Shown here: positions 22,376-33,481 of the stretch, one piece after another
Numbering within the stretch: position 1 is the stretch's first letter
How the letters are laid out: each line of letters begins with the position of its first letter
NCBI RefSeq assembly: GCF_036669915.1
Contig: NC_089312.1
Coordinates: forward strand, 4,684,938-4,748,937
Reading direction: 5' to 3'
DNA length: 64,000 bases
Origin: Pocillopora verrucosa
Taxonomy: Eukaryota; Cnidaria; Anthozoa; Scleractinia; Pocilloporidae
Program-made: the position numbers and the translations under genes
The notes under the pieces: generated by a model
The model's database searches: none
What the model was told of the DNA's origin: nothing
The model's input: the letters and a program-made list of their open reading frames with translations, nothing else

Positions 22376-24331
22376 TTGAAATCACGCTGGTCGAATTTTG
22401 ATCTCGGAGTGCTTTCGAGAATATCTTTTTCCTCGAAATGACCCCTATGTAATACTTCATGCTCTACCTCCGCCTTTGTACAAACCATTTGGATTGGCGT
22501 TATGGCAGCTATTATACCACCAGCCACCATTATAGCCTAACGCATAGTTTCCACTAGAACGAACGTCGTTATATTTGTCTTTGGTTGTAAACCTCATGTT
22601 TCTGGAATATCAAAAGAATTTCGTAAGAAACTGAGAAAGAGCCGACAGCAATGCTTTTAACAGAATATCATAGTCAATAAAGTGCAGATGGCATTGCATT
22701 GTGGGAAATATGCAAGCAGCACTAATTGTCAGCAGTGCACATAAAAAGATTTCCCTATCAGGAAAGTTTGAGAAAATGGCATGGTAAGCAAGTACACATA
22801 TTTTCTTGGTTAATAGTGTTAATAGGAATAACAACAACCTTTATTTATGTGTCAAATCTAAAATAGCAGTTATACAACCACTAACTGGGGACACTAAATA
22901 CTACCTAAAAATTTGAGAAATTTAAAAATAAAACAATATATATGTACAATTTAAAATCTAACCTAAGTCTTACATAAAAGGCAGTTTTCACATTTACTAT
23001 CAGTCAATTTAGAAACAAGGTCTATTCTACGTATGTTACATTTAAAAGATGATATGGATGTCAGTTCTCTTACATTTCTTGGTACAATTGCCCATATTTT
23101 GGGTCCCATATATCTAAGCGAATGTTTTCCAAAAGTGACAGTATTAAATCTAGGTATACCAAAATCATTATTACGCAGTGTGTACCTAAGTTGTGGAATT
23201 TGAAAAAGGCTACATATGTAATTAGGAGATAAATTGTTCTTTACCTTATACATAAGAATGGCTATATCCTATAGTCTTCTGTTCTGCAGTGTACTTAGGT
23301 TAGCCATGTCTAATAATTTATCATAACTACTCCCCTTATCACAGTAAACTGCCCTAAGTGCCCTTTCTTGAATACGTTCCAATTTTCTAGTATCACTCGC
23401 CCTACAAAAATGCCAGACAAGATGGCTGTATGTTAAATACAAATTAAATAGGAATTTGATGTCATAATAACGTTGAAAGAAGCAATCCTGGTGAGCAATA
23501 AACTGGAAGTTAAAATGTCTGATTGACGATGATGCATCCGGGATGCAATACTTCAGCTTAGATTTGCCATTTGTAGAAAAAAGCTGATCAGCTTAAGTGT
23601 AGGGATCTTTGACTACAAACCATCATCAACGTATTTCCAAATTCTTGGGCACAATCTTTTAAGAAATTACCCTTATATTACTAGTCATCCTCAGAGCAAA
23701 GTCGAGAAACCTGAGAGATAGCAATGCATCGCCTGTGGTGCCTCAGTATCCCGGCATCGATTGTCACCTGATAATTATTGCCTTCTTCTGCCACGGCGAA
23801 AGTCGTGTACTCGGCAAATCTTCGGTCGCCTCCATAATCCTCCATATCAGTTCAAAACACCATGCCGGCAGACGCAGTTAGACGGTGAAGATAATCGTTC
23901 CCGAGCCAAAACTCGCCTTTCAGGTTTCCAAAGCCTCTTTTGTATGATTCTCAGTCGACATAAAAGTCTACAGAGCCATCCATGCGCCTTTGAAAGATGG
24001 TCCATCCTCCACCATCAGATGTCATGTCACACAGCACTCGAAAGGGTTCTTCTTCATCACGGTAAACCCAGTACACACCATCAGTTGTGGAACCATTTTG
24101 ATAATAGTCAAGAGAGTTCTTAGACCAATCTAGAAATTAAACGCGAACGTAAAACGCTTTGACAATCACGGAAAAAAAATCTATATATTCTCGCTCTCTC
24201 TCCCTCTCTAAATATTTTTGTAGTGGATGTCGCATCTTTGATCTTTCGTGACCTTGCCTCATCTGGTGGCTAGTCAACAACACAAGTTTCATTCTCTTTG
24301 CAAGCATCATCTTCTTCGCAGGTGCTCTAAA
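22376..24331 (-). pseudogene. PAN-EGF-FReD lectin pseudogene, locus B
   Basis: FReD and EGF exons are recognisable at 24331-24256, about 24130-23700 and 22600-22376, but all are broken. The first FReD exon has TGA at 23951-23953 (from Trp in VDWES), TGA at 23852-23854 (from Arg in FRID) and a 4-bp insertion after TIDG. The DCPK cysteine is changed to Trp. The last exon has stops after KGGGRA and SIT and has lost a conserved cysteine (NCALAY has become NYALGY). The EGF exon is cut after VVD by a deletion of about 130 bp. The intron between the FReD exons carries a LINE insertion. No PAN exon is attached. Confidence 0.85.
22830..23446 (-). mobile_element. 5'-truncated LINE insertion with target-site duplication
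   Basis: The minus strand encodes the end of a reverse transcriptase ORF (YKVKNNLSPNYICSLFQ, then LRYMGPKIWAIVPRNVREL and SFKCNIRRIDLV). This tail is typical of CR1/L2/jockey-group LINE ORF2. It ends with AATAAAGGTTGTTGTT. The 9-bp direct repeat AATAGGAAT flanks it (22821-22829 and 23447-23455). The paralogous intron at 14370-14385 has the empty site. The 5' part of the element is missing. Confidence 0.85.
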
Positions 24332-24339
24332 ATTAAATA

Positions 24340-25400
24340 AAGAGAATTAGTGTGCAAAGAGATATCAAAAGGATGATGGCAGACTTTTTCGTTTAAGGAG
24401 TCTCAATAGGGTATTTTTGACCCGCGCGAGAGCTGGGTGCGAACATAGCGCGAGCTTAAAAAGTGTCAACACGCAAAACAAACATGGTGGCTCGATACGA
24501 TCGCACAATCGTTATCTGAAAAAGTGTGTTAAAAAACAGTTAAACAGTTTTTATGTCATGGAATCTTGGGTTTCCAGCAACTGCAACAGTTATATTTATA
24601 GGCCCTCTACACCTGAAAAAGAGGTCAACCGAAAAGAAGACACCGTGGGAAAGATTGCCAAAAGGCGACAGATCGTGACAGATTCGAAAGTTTACGCATC
24701 TTAGATACAGATATTGGCGAGGTTTTATTCCATCACGTGATTTTTTGCGACAAAGGAAATAGGGATCTTTCGAGTAAGATTTATCGCGTTTCCTTGGGTG
24801 GAATTTCCAAAGATTTGCTGGACCGTTAAACATATTTGTGCCCTTCTAGTGCTTGCTGATAGAAAAAAATTCATAAGACCAAATTTGAGATAGAGGAAGA
24901 AAAAACAAAATTGCAAATAGCGAGGAAACTGTCTTAATAACCCTTATTTTTTTTTTCGGCTTTTAAATGATAGGCAGGACAAATTTCGGAAATTGTGAAA
25001 ATTTTGAGAGATTTCCACGACGCAAATTGAAGAAAACCACTGGCAAAACGACCTGCTCCTTTCGTGAAGCCTTATCTCAATAAAGAAAATCATCTTGATA
25101 ATATTTACTAAAGCGAACGATATTCCGAACCTTTCTCATCGCCCTTTTAATAGCTTTTAGTGACCTAGAAAAGCGAAAACATGAAAGTTTCCTAGAAAAA
25201 CAACATGCTGGCGCGCGCGCTAATGGTGAGCAAAAACTATATGGAGCCTTAGTCGTTAAAAACTAAAAACTTCCTGCCTCTTGTCGGTCATGCATTAAAT
25301 TTTAAAAGAAAGGAAATCAGAACATAAACAGTTTTTGTTGTGAATAGTCCTGAAACGAAATCATCCCGCCTTATTTCTAGATTTATTTCTATGTTGGCGT
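24340..25400. repeat. Duplicated EGF-upstream segment in original orientation
   Basis: From 24340 to 24850 this matches the reverse complement of the inverted parts of the 4-kb blocks (3121-3640, 45440-45950, 57484-58010). From 24960 to 25400 it continues as the reverse complement of about 2640-3060. Locus D keeps only its first part (41480-41640). It shows the ancestral layout before inversion. Confidence 0.65.
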
Positions 25401-25909
25401 CTTCTGCGTTATTTCTAACAACATTTAGACAATTCCAAACATTACAACTTTTGTAAGCAGACTACCATGTTCGTGCGGGAGAAGTATCTCTGGAAAAGAA
25501 AACTCTAGTGTTGATCCGGCATGCGGTTTTCCGGTGAAAGTCTTTGTTGTCAGGGTAATTGGGCATACTTGGAAAACCGACTACACTGCGCCTTGACAAG
25601 TGTTGATAAATCTCAAACAAAGCACCTATTACTGTAACATTTTCGGAGGGCGAAAAACAAAATCATCCTGTAAAATATTGACTGCAGAATTTAATGGCCT
25701 TTATTGCGTGGCCTCAAGCGTTAAAATCAGACGAAAAACATAGTTTCTTCCTAGCACCGCATGGAGCACCACGGTGTCATGGTACTCTTTCCATTCTGTC
25801 AATCACACATGGAAATCACATGAAAGGAGAAGGATTACTCACCTTGATACGGATCCTGTTTTCGAAGTGTGTCTTCTTCCTGACTTTAGGTTATTTTCGA
25901 AATGTCTTC

Positions 25910-26095
25910 GTCGGAAAAACTCACCCGAGCACCGTACCAGTAGTGGTGCACGTGCTCTCACGTATTCAGAAGTCGTGCAAGGAATATCTGCGCCTTTGGA
26001 CAATGACTTTTGGTATCGTTACCAAAAGCAAGACTTCGTGGAGGCCACGCGGATTGCCTTGGAGGCGTCGCTTAATGAGGGTCCGCTGGTAACTA
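25910..26095 (+). other. Possible orphan exon, unknown family
   Basis: A plus frame reads RTSSGARALTYSEVVQG, then ISAPLDNDFWYRYQKQDF and VEATRIALEASLNEGPL. It has normal amino-acid composition and reaches a possible donor at CTG/GTAACT near 26090. No family is recognised and no partner exon is seen. It may be a transposon or gene fragment. Confidence 0.25.
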
Positions 26096-27780
26096 GATTT
26101 ACGTTCATTGCCGTTCATTATACTTTTCTCTGACGATTGAGTAAAACCTGGAGACAAAAACTTAGTCGCCCTTATCAATTTTAATTTCAGAGACGTAAGG
26201 GTGACTCTGAAGACAGTCTAGATAAGACAACCTCTGGATTTAACCATGCACGTGGCCGTTTTCTATTTTAATATTTTTTTAATTTTAATATTTCTTATTT
26301 AATTATTGATTTATTATTTTTAGCTTTTTTGGACCCTCGACATATTACCCTCACCCTCGAAATGTAACCCTCGACCCTCGGCGCTCGACCAAAAGGCAGA
26401 CTTTCTTCTAATGGAACCACGACTCCACCCAACAGATTTTAAAATCATCGATATCTTTTGGCGTCTCGAAGATGCCGGCTCGCGACAAAATAAGATCAAC
26501 TTCAGTTTCTGGATCTCCGCAAGTGACTTGAAATATATTTTTTACAACTACGCAAGGGAACGGCCTGAGATATGCAGTGTCGGTCTTCTCGATAACTATA
26601 CCCCAAAGTCCCACCAGCGAACGATTTAAATGAACAGCAAATCTCCATGTTAGCAAGTAAGATGAGGCGCTTATACAACAGATCAATTAGCTAAATCAGT
26701 ATGTAGCTTTTCAATCGAATTGACTTTTGTGAACATTCTTTGACTTCCGCCGGCAAAGGAATCATTGATGGATTCAGTTTTCTGAATACAGTAATTCTTG
26801 GAAGGCTTTTATAGATATGCAAAGAGGGAAAAAAACCCATCTCTTGGTAATTCCGGAGGTTGATTCATCTTTGACTTTATGTATCACGCTTGTCATGCAA
26901 CTGATATAATAATGTGGAGAAGATTTATAATCTGGCTAAAATGTAGTAGGGCATAACTTGGTCATCGAAACAGCTAATAAAATCATAAATAAATATGGTA
27001 AGAGCGTTATGTCAGTTTTTTTACAAATTGTAGTGATTTATGCCAGTAAACGGTGGCGACAAGTAGGCACGCCACGTATATTTCATAGTCGCTAGCAAGT
27101 AAATTTTGCCGGACTTTGAGTTCGTCTCACGATTGAACAACACAAATACACAAGGAAATTTTTACAGCGACTTTATAACCATCCTTTTGTCTTTTAACAC
27201 TTTTACTTTCTGCCTCCTAATTTTATTCTTGCTTTCTAATCTAAGTATTTTTGATCAGTCGCCATTTGAATGCTCTACTTCGTAAGGTGTACATTTGATC
27301 ATTTCAACAAAGTAATCAGCTTTGTGTATAAATGTAGGTGGTTTGTGCTATTTCAAAATTTATCATTCGACGTTACCTGCATTGCTGCAACACAATGACC
27401 TGGTATCGTTATTCCCGAGCTCTTGTTTTAACAAAATTAATTATTAAATGAAAAGAAGGGCGAAATATTTACTACGATATGGAAAAATTCCAGAAAATAG
27501 TTCACTAATCCCTTTCCCCATCCTATCATTGCCTTTATTTGAGTGATGATTTCGTCGAGGATCCAAGTGGTTACAAAAACTCTATAACTATATTTTCCAC
27601 TTCCTAACAAAATTAACACGACAGGAAGAAAAACTCTATCAGTAAGCTCAAAAAAAAAATGCGGCATTTCAATGCTGCAACATCAGATTACAAGAGAATA
27701 AAATATCTAAAATAAATACTGAAATCAGATTGTCTAATTTTTTTTTTTTTTTGTATTATTACAAATTATGCAAAGCCGTT
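26096..27780. other. Gap: non-coding DNA with duplicated pieces
   Basis: Contains an AT-rich stretch at 26270-26325 followed by ACCCTCGA repeats (26333-26391). The segment 26965-27205 is shared with 10490-10735. A short segment at 27245-27345 is the reverse complement of about 17400-17500. No supported gene. Confidence 0.35.
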
Positions 27781-28369
27781 AGTATACTGCAGTCTTCCTG
27801 TATTTGACACTTTTTATGGCTGACGACGGTAGAAAATAGTATGAACTAATAAGCTTGGCTTACTTTAAATTTACGCGTTGTCGGATTTAGGGTGACCTTG
27901 TTTTGCTTTAAGGGGGCGAACTTCTAACGGGCCAAAACTTTCATAAATCGATTGATGTGCGGATGGGAAATCGCTGGAATCTTCATCAGCAGAATTAATG
28001 TCAAAAACAAAGCAAGGTTTTTCATTGCAAATATTATATCCTTTGAATAGTTTTAGTACTTTTTATCAAGGTCTAACTTTTTTGCTTATCATAGCTCTAC
28101 CGGGCTTCTTTTCCTGATGCAAACATCGGCAAATTTCCCACCAGGTTACCGCAAGAATCTTCGATTCTTTAAAACTTTAGCGACTTATGTTTGGTAGAGT
28201 AAGGTTGATGTATCCCAATTGAAAACATTTTATAGAGATCCAGCTTCAGATTCAAACATTTAGCCACAAATAATTTTTAATACACGAAAAGAGATTCAGT
28301 TTACCATTATTCCTCTGTAAATGAAATGTTCATCCTCGATAAAGTTAGCAAATCCAACAAATCGATCAG
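27780..28369 (-). pseudogene. Truncated lectin 5' region with PAN exon end
   Basis: Aligns with 35390-36010 of locus C. The donor-side 56 bp of the PAN exon (28314-28369) remain, including the donor written TTACC on plus. Homology then stops abruptly within the codons for the SDRFV region. It may be the displaced PAN exon of locus B. Confidence 0.65.
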
Positions 28370-28974
28370 ATTGAGCTTATCCAATTTCCATTACGAAAAT
28401 CGTCACCAACCCACTAGTAGAAACTATGTCAAACTCATGAAATCGAAACGAGTTCTAAGCATTGATGTTTATTGCAAACGAATAAAAACAGCAACAGCTA
28501 CATTGCAATGTTAAGATGAAGACGTAAATTTTTAAATCATTGATAATTCAAATGGATAGATTTTGTCAAAAGAAAATCATTAGATATAATTATAGGGCAA
28601 ACCTGTGATGGAAACCGTCACTAAAGTTGTTTTCTCAGCGCCCATCGACTCCACATAGCGTGATTACAAGGAAATAGAACACCCTAACATTCGTGGAAGT
28701 AAACAAATTAGTTCCGTTGTCCATTGCAGTCATACCCCAAGGAATTGCCGTGACTTTAGTAAAGACTGACCAGTAAGCGTGGGAGCGTTGGGCGTGGTTC
28801 TTACACAAGAATAATTTTCTCGAAATAGTTTTTACATCAAACTTGTATGTATAGAGTTACACTCAGTCTGGCTACAAAACTACTTACTAAGAGGATAAGT
28901 TTTGACATTTTGTTTTTAACGTTTAAAGATGTTAATATTATAGGGCTCAAGTTCCTCTTTTAGTCAAAATTTTA

Positions 28975-29010
28975 TTTTCCTTACGGTACCTAACGAAAAC
29001 AAATGAAACG
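28975..29010 (-). pseudogene. SLC17-like second-exon edge, relic
   Basis: ACCTAACGAAAACAAATGAA matches the upstream edge of the transporter exon at 52015-52040. The adjoining intron (29010-29200) matches 9440-9620, 38460-38640 and 52040-52225. The coding part to the left is missing. Confidence 0.45.
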
Positions 29011-29219
29011 ATCATGTGTTGCGGCTTAATCAAACGAAAGAAAGAAGATTACAATCCCACAGACCCGACTACTCTATTACACAACTTGTAATATTCTTAA
29101 TAAGGAACGAATCCTACAGTCAGTACAGTATTAATCCTCAATACACTTACTTAGGCCCACTACAATGTATGTCAGCTCACCACCTACCGAAAAAAACTTA
29201 GTTTCCTGCAAAGCACCTT

Positions 29220-30090
29220 AAAAAAGTAAATCTCAATAGTAACTTTCCCTCGGTATAGCTTTCCAAACTGTCAGTCACTCCCGACAACAGCTACGAAATA
29301 ATTCTACAAAGTATTCTAGAACATTCTGGGGGCTAACAACACAACTACATTGGTAGTATTACATAATGATTATGTGACCTAATAAAGTCTTTCAGAAAGT
29401 TCCGTGGTATGCAAGTCAACATGTGGTAGCATTCTACAAATTTCTAGATATTTATCGTTACAGGTATATTCCGTAACGTATGTCATTAACAAAGCCATCG
29501 AATGTATGCTAAACTGTGAGTAATCTCCCTGTCGGATGCTTATCATGTGAATGTTTCCCACCATAGGATCTTGAAGCCATGATTTACGTTTAGCTATGCA
29601 GCATGGGAGCTCTTTACGAGTCTTCTCGGTTATAAGATGAACTTCTTACCTATGTACTGCCTGGTTATAAATGTTTACGTCTTTAATTTTAATTTATTCA
29701 TTTATTTCTTTTTATCTTTCAGTTCAGGTTCCCATTTGAATTCCGTTTCCTGTAGAACAGTTCAGCAGACAATTCTGAATCAAAACATGGAGTAACAATT
29801 TTAACACATAAAGCTGGGGATAGTATTTCGATAAAATATTACTGCCAATTAAGTGCTATTTATATAATTTCTTTTGTCCGGAGGATAATAAACGTTTAGG
29901 AATTTGATCTCTTTAGAAATACAATGTTAAACCCGTTAGCAATGTCATGAAAAACGTGTTTTTCACCAAAAGAATAACTACATTGCATCGAAATCTTAAA
30001 AGTAGAAAATCTTGCAATAGGAGCGTCTCTTGATAAGTCACCTTCAAAGAGCTAACACGAAGTATATCGACAAACATTTGTGGCTTTTGA
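29220..30090. repeat. SLC17-like intron duplicon with heat-shock motif
   Basis: Matches 48410-49500 and 60190-61080. It carries one perfect HSE1 (TTCTAGAACATTC at 29314-29326) and a damaged HSE2 near 29390-29404. It ends near 30090, where minisatellite sequence begins, and has no first exon. Confidence 0.65.
29314..29326. promoter_or_regulatory. Heat-shock-element motif HSE1, copy b
   Basis: TTCTAGAACATTC, a perfect three-block array in the same context as 9743 and 60311. Confidence 0.45.
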
Positions 30091-30099
30091 TACGTCCTG

Positions 30100-30970
30100 C
30101 TGGGTGAGGTCTTGAAAATAAACCTTCATAATCATTATTATTATAATCATCACACACCAGGTAGAATAGAAAGTTATTATAGATTATCTATGGCATAAAA
30201 GGAAATACAGTCCCTCAAGTTGTAATATCACTATTCATCTATTAAACGACGCGAAGAGGCCCCTAGAGGGGATCGTAAATAGACCTTTCTCATCATATTT
30301 TTTGTAATCATCATAATTTTTGTATTCATCGTACCCCAGGCAGAGTAGACAGTTGTTACCAATTAATCAATTACATAAAAAGAATACACTTCGTTAACTT
30401 GTGATATCCCCGTTCATCTCTTTAACGGCGCGAAGAATGCGCTGGTTGAGAACTCGTAAATAAGCCTCTATAATCATTATCATTATAACCATCATACCCC
30501 ACGCAGAGCGGACAGTTGCTATAAACTAATCCTCTACAGGAAAGGAATACATTCCGTCAACATGTGATATCACTATTCATCTCTTTAACGGGGCGAAGAA
30601 TGCGCTCGATGAGGTCTTTTAAGTAAACTTTATTGTCATTGTAATCATAATTATTTTAACCTAGGAGTAAAGGACGCACGTTGTTTATTAATCAAACGAA
30701 TGTATGGCATACCCTTCGTTAACTTGTGAAATTATTGCTAAGCCCTTTATTCGCGAAGGAACCCCTTTTAAGGAGTTCCTTTAAATAAACTTTTTTTTTT
30801 TATCATAATCTTAATATCTACACTCAGCGAACAATAGCTATATCAATCAATTACATACAAGGCATATCCTTCGTTGACCTGTTATATCGTAGTCTAGCAA
30901 TTTACAACCAAAGAAACAACTGGGGTAGTCTTTCAAATAGTCAAGAAAAAAAGATAGATCATTGCATGGG
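30100..30970. repeat. Expanded minisatellite, about 5-6 units
   Basis: Same family as 16340-17330, with unit landmarks near 30222, 30400, 30560 and 30720. It is not next to a complete lectin gene, so it was probably left behind when the adjacent PAN exon was lost. Confidence 0.75.
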
Positions 30971-30979
30971 GGAATCTCT

Positions 30980-32330
30980 GACCAAGAAGCTTTCAGCTTT
31001 TGTCGCAGTTTTTCATGGCTAATTAATAAGCAAAAATTCTTATTTCAGGGAAATTTTTTACAATAATTAAATGCTTACGTGCCAAATAATTTCATAAACA
31101 AGAATGCAAGTCTGCTGTTCAAATAAATCGTCTTTCCCTTTATTTGCTCGTGCGGTCGTGTGCTGCTGCAATGCATATAACATTGACTGAAAAAATTTTG
31201 CAATAACAGAAACTAGCTGCATTTACGCAAAGCTGACTCCTTTCTTGAAATAATAAAATGTACGCCCTGCACAGTAGAGCATTCCAATGGCGACTGATCA
31301 AAAATATTAATAGTTGAAAGCGAGGTTAAAATTAGAAGGTAGGATGTTTGCTGTACGACGAACTGATGCTCTCATAAATATAGCCACCTCCAAAGTTTTT
31401 TTGATAGTTATCTTTGTGTTATCTTTATATCGATTAAACTTGAAATTTTAAACTTTTCACTTCATTTAAGAATTCTCTATAAATATGTATGTGTTACGTC
31501 CCTAAAAAATGTATACACCTTATTCCATGGTTTAACATATAATATGCGGGGATATTTTGCGAGTTGCGCTGTATTTTTCCGAGCCCCGAAGGGTTATTAT
31601 TATCCACCGTCATTTGACTTTTTTGGATTTTGATTTGGTTTGCGAAATACGTCCTACGGTTGCCTTAACTGTGCATTGTATCGATCGCACAAGGAGTATT
31701 CAAAAGAAGAAAACAAGACGAAAAAAACTATTAAAATTTTACTTTGTTACCAACAAAATATTTGTCGCGCTTAAAATTTCGTTTCTCTAAAAGTCAAACC
31801 TCGAAAAACTAGCAAAAAACTCAAAGTTTGGATCGTTCTGTTCGGCCATTTTGTTATCCCTTATTTTTTGCCTGGTTCTTCGCCTTAATACCCTGGAAAA
31901 TTTTACGTGCTCTGTACATACTAGTGGAATAATAACCAGCCTAGCGTTATTTTTCGCGTTTATATGTGTAATTTCTTAACTTCTGTTCAAGTGATTATAT
32001 TGAGACTAACCCCTGAGTTTTCTCCGAGCCAATCAAAAAATTGTTTTTTGGAAGATTAAAAGAAGTTTTTAGCTTGGGTTATGGAATTAAGATCAGAATA
32101 TCAGTTTTGCCGCTGAACAAGTTCAGCCGCACAAATTTTTCGTGGAATAAATTTTAGGAATTGTTCCATTCGTGTCGAGTAGTTCGCCAACCGTTTGTAT
32201 TTAAGAATTAATTTGGTCAAAACAGGAGCTAGAAAGAGAGAATCAGGCGATTTTAACTGATAATTTCGTTGCGCAACGGCTTGAGGAGGATCCAAGTGGT
32301 TAGGAAAACTCTATAAATATATATTACACT
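30980..32330. repeat. Interspersed repeat family P, copy 2
   Basis: Nearly the whole stretch matches 17330-18420 in the same direction. No coding frame persists. Confidence 0.55.
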
Positions 32331-32339
32331 TCTTTACAT

Positions 32340-33470
32340 AACTAACACGACGTGAAGATAAACTCTATAAATATGCTTACGAAAAAGCATTCTGTATTTC
32401 AATGCTACAACATCAAATCACGAGTGACTCAAATATTTTGTATAAATACTTAACTCAGATGGTGCAGTTCTACTTTTGTGTTTTATCGCAGACAGCAAAA
32501 CGTACACTTGTACCATGGACCTGCTTGTAAACTCCATCTTATTTAATGCCACTCCGCTTACAAGCTATCTTACAATCATTACAAACTTTTACAAGAATCA
32601 ATGAGCACAGGGCAGATATCGCTATCTCTTGATAGGTAGCGATTTACCAGATATCTCTGACTTTGCTTTCATCTAAGGTTAATGGACTCTACTGCTGCAA
32701 ATAGCATGCACTCTAACATCAGCAGAGATGAGAGATTAGTCCATAGTCCTACGTAAGAGAGGTAAATCAACCTAATTTTTTTCAGGTCTACAATATAAGG
32801 CAGTATAGTAGCCTTCCTTTATGGGGAGTCACGATACAGGGTAATTGCAAGTTAAGTTCACATGTCAGGGTCAAGGTCCATGAAGCCCATAATAGTTTAT
32901 TGTAATTAGAGCCTGCGCAAAGAAGAAGCTCCCCAAGATAAAAAAAAAACAAACATCCTTTTCAATGCAACTGTGCTTTCAAAACTTTCTTTTTATCTAT
33001 GAAGCTAGTATTTCTGACCTTACTATACTTTTTTTGAAAAAGATTTTACAAGAACGGCGACACATCAATTAGTTGTGATATTTACGACCTTTAAGTCAAT
33101 AGACTGCTGTCTTTTTAAATGACTTAAAACATGAAGACCATCCGTTACTTAGTTATCATACCAGAGATAAAGAATCACCTGTGCGCCTTAGAAACAGACT
33201 TTGATGAAGACCAAATTTAAATACAATACGCTGTTGTTGTTGTTTTTTTTTAAAAAGATTTACTTTTAGGAATAATATAGATAAAAGGATGAAATCCTAA
33301 ATCGCTCCTTTACTGCATTTATATCCAGTATGTAACATCTTGATGTGCATTTTTATCACGATGAATAAAGACATTATCATTATGGTTATCATTATTATCA
33401 TTACTATTATTGATATTATCATTATTACTACAACTATCACTTTGCAAAAGGGGCTTGTACGTGCAACTTC
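32340..33470. other. Gap: no gene seen
   Basis: Ends in a (TTATCA)-rich tract at 33370-33433 that gives a low-complexity isoleucine-rich frame on the minus strand, which I do not call as protein. No other feature. Confidence 0.35.
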
Positions 33471-33481
33471 TTCAAATAAAA

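Noticed and set aside
24176..24215. CT-rich tract as a CRISPR-like or tRNA-associated repeat
   Set aside because: It is a short simple repeat matching the intronic microsatellite of the other lectin loci.
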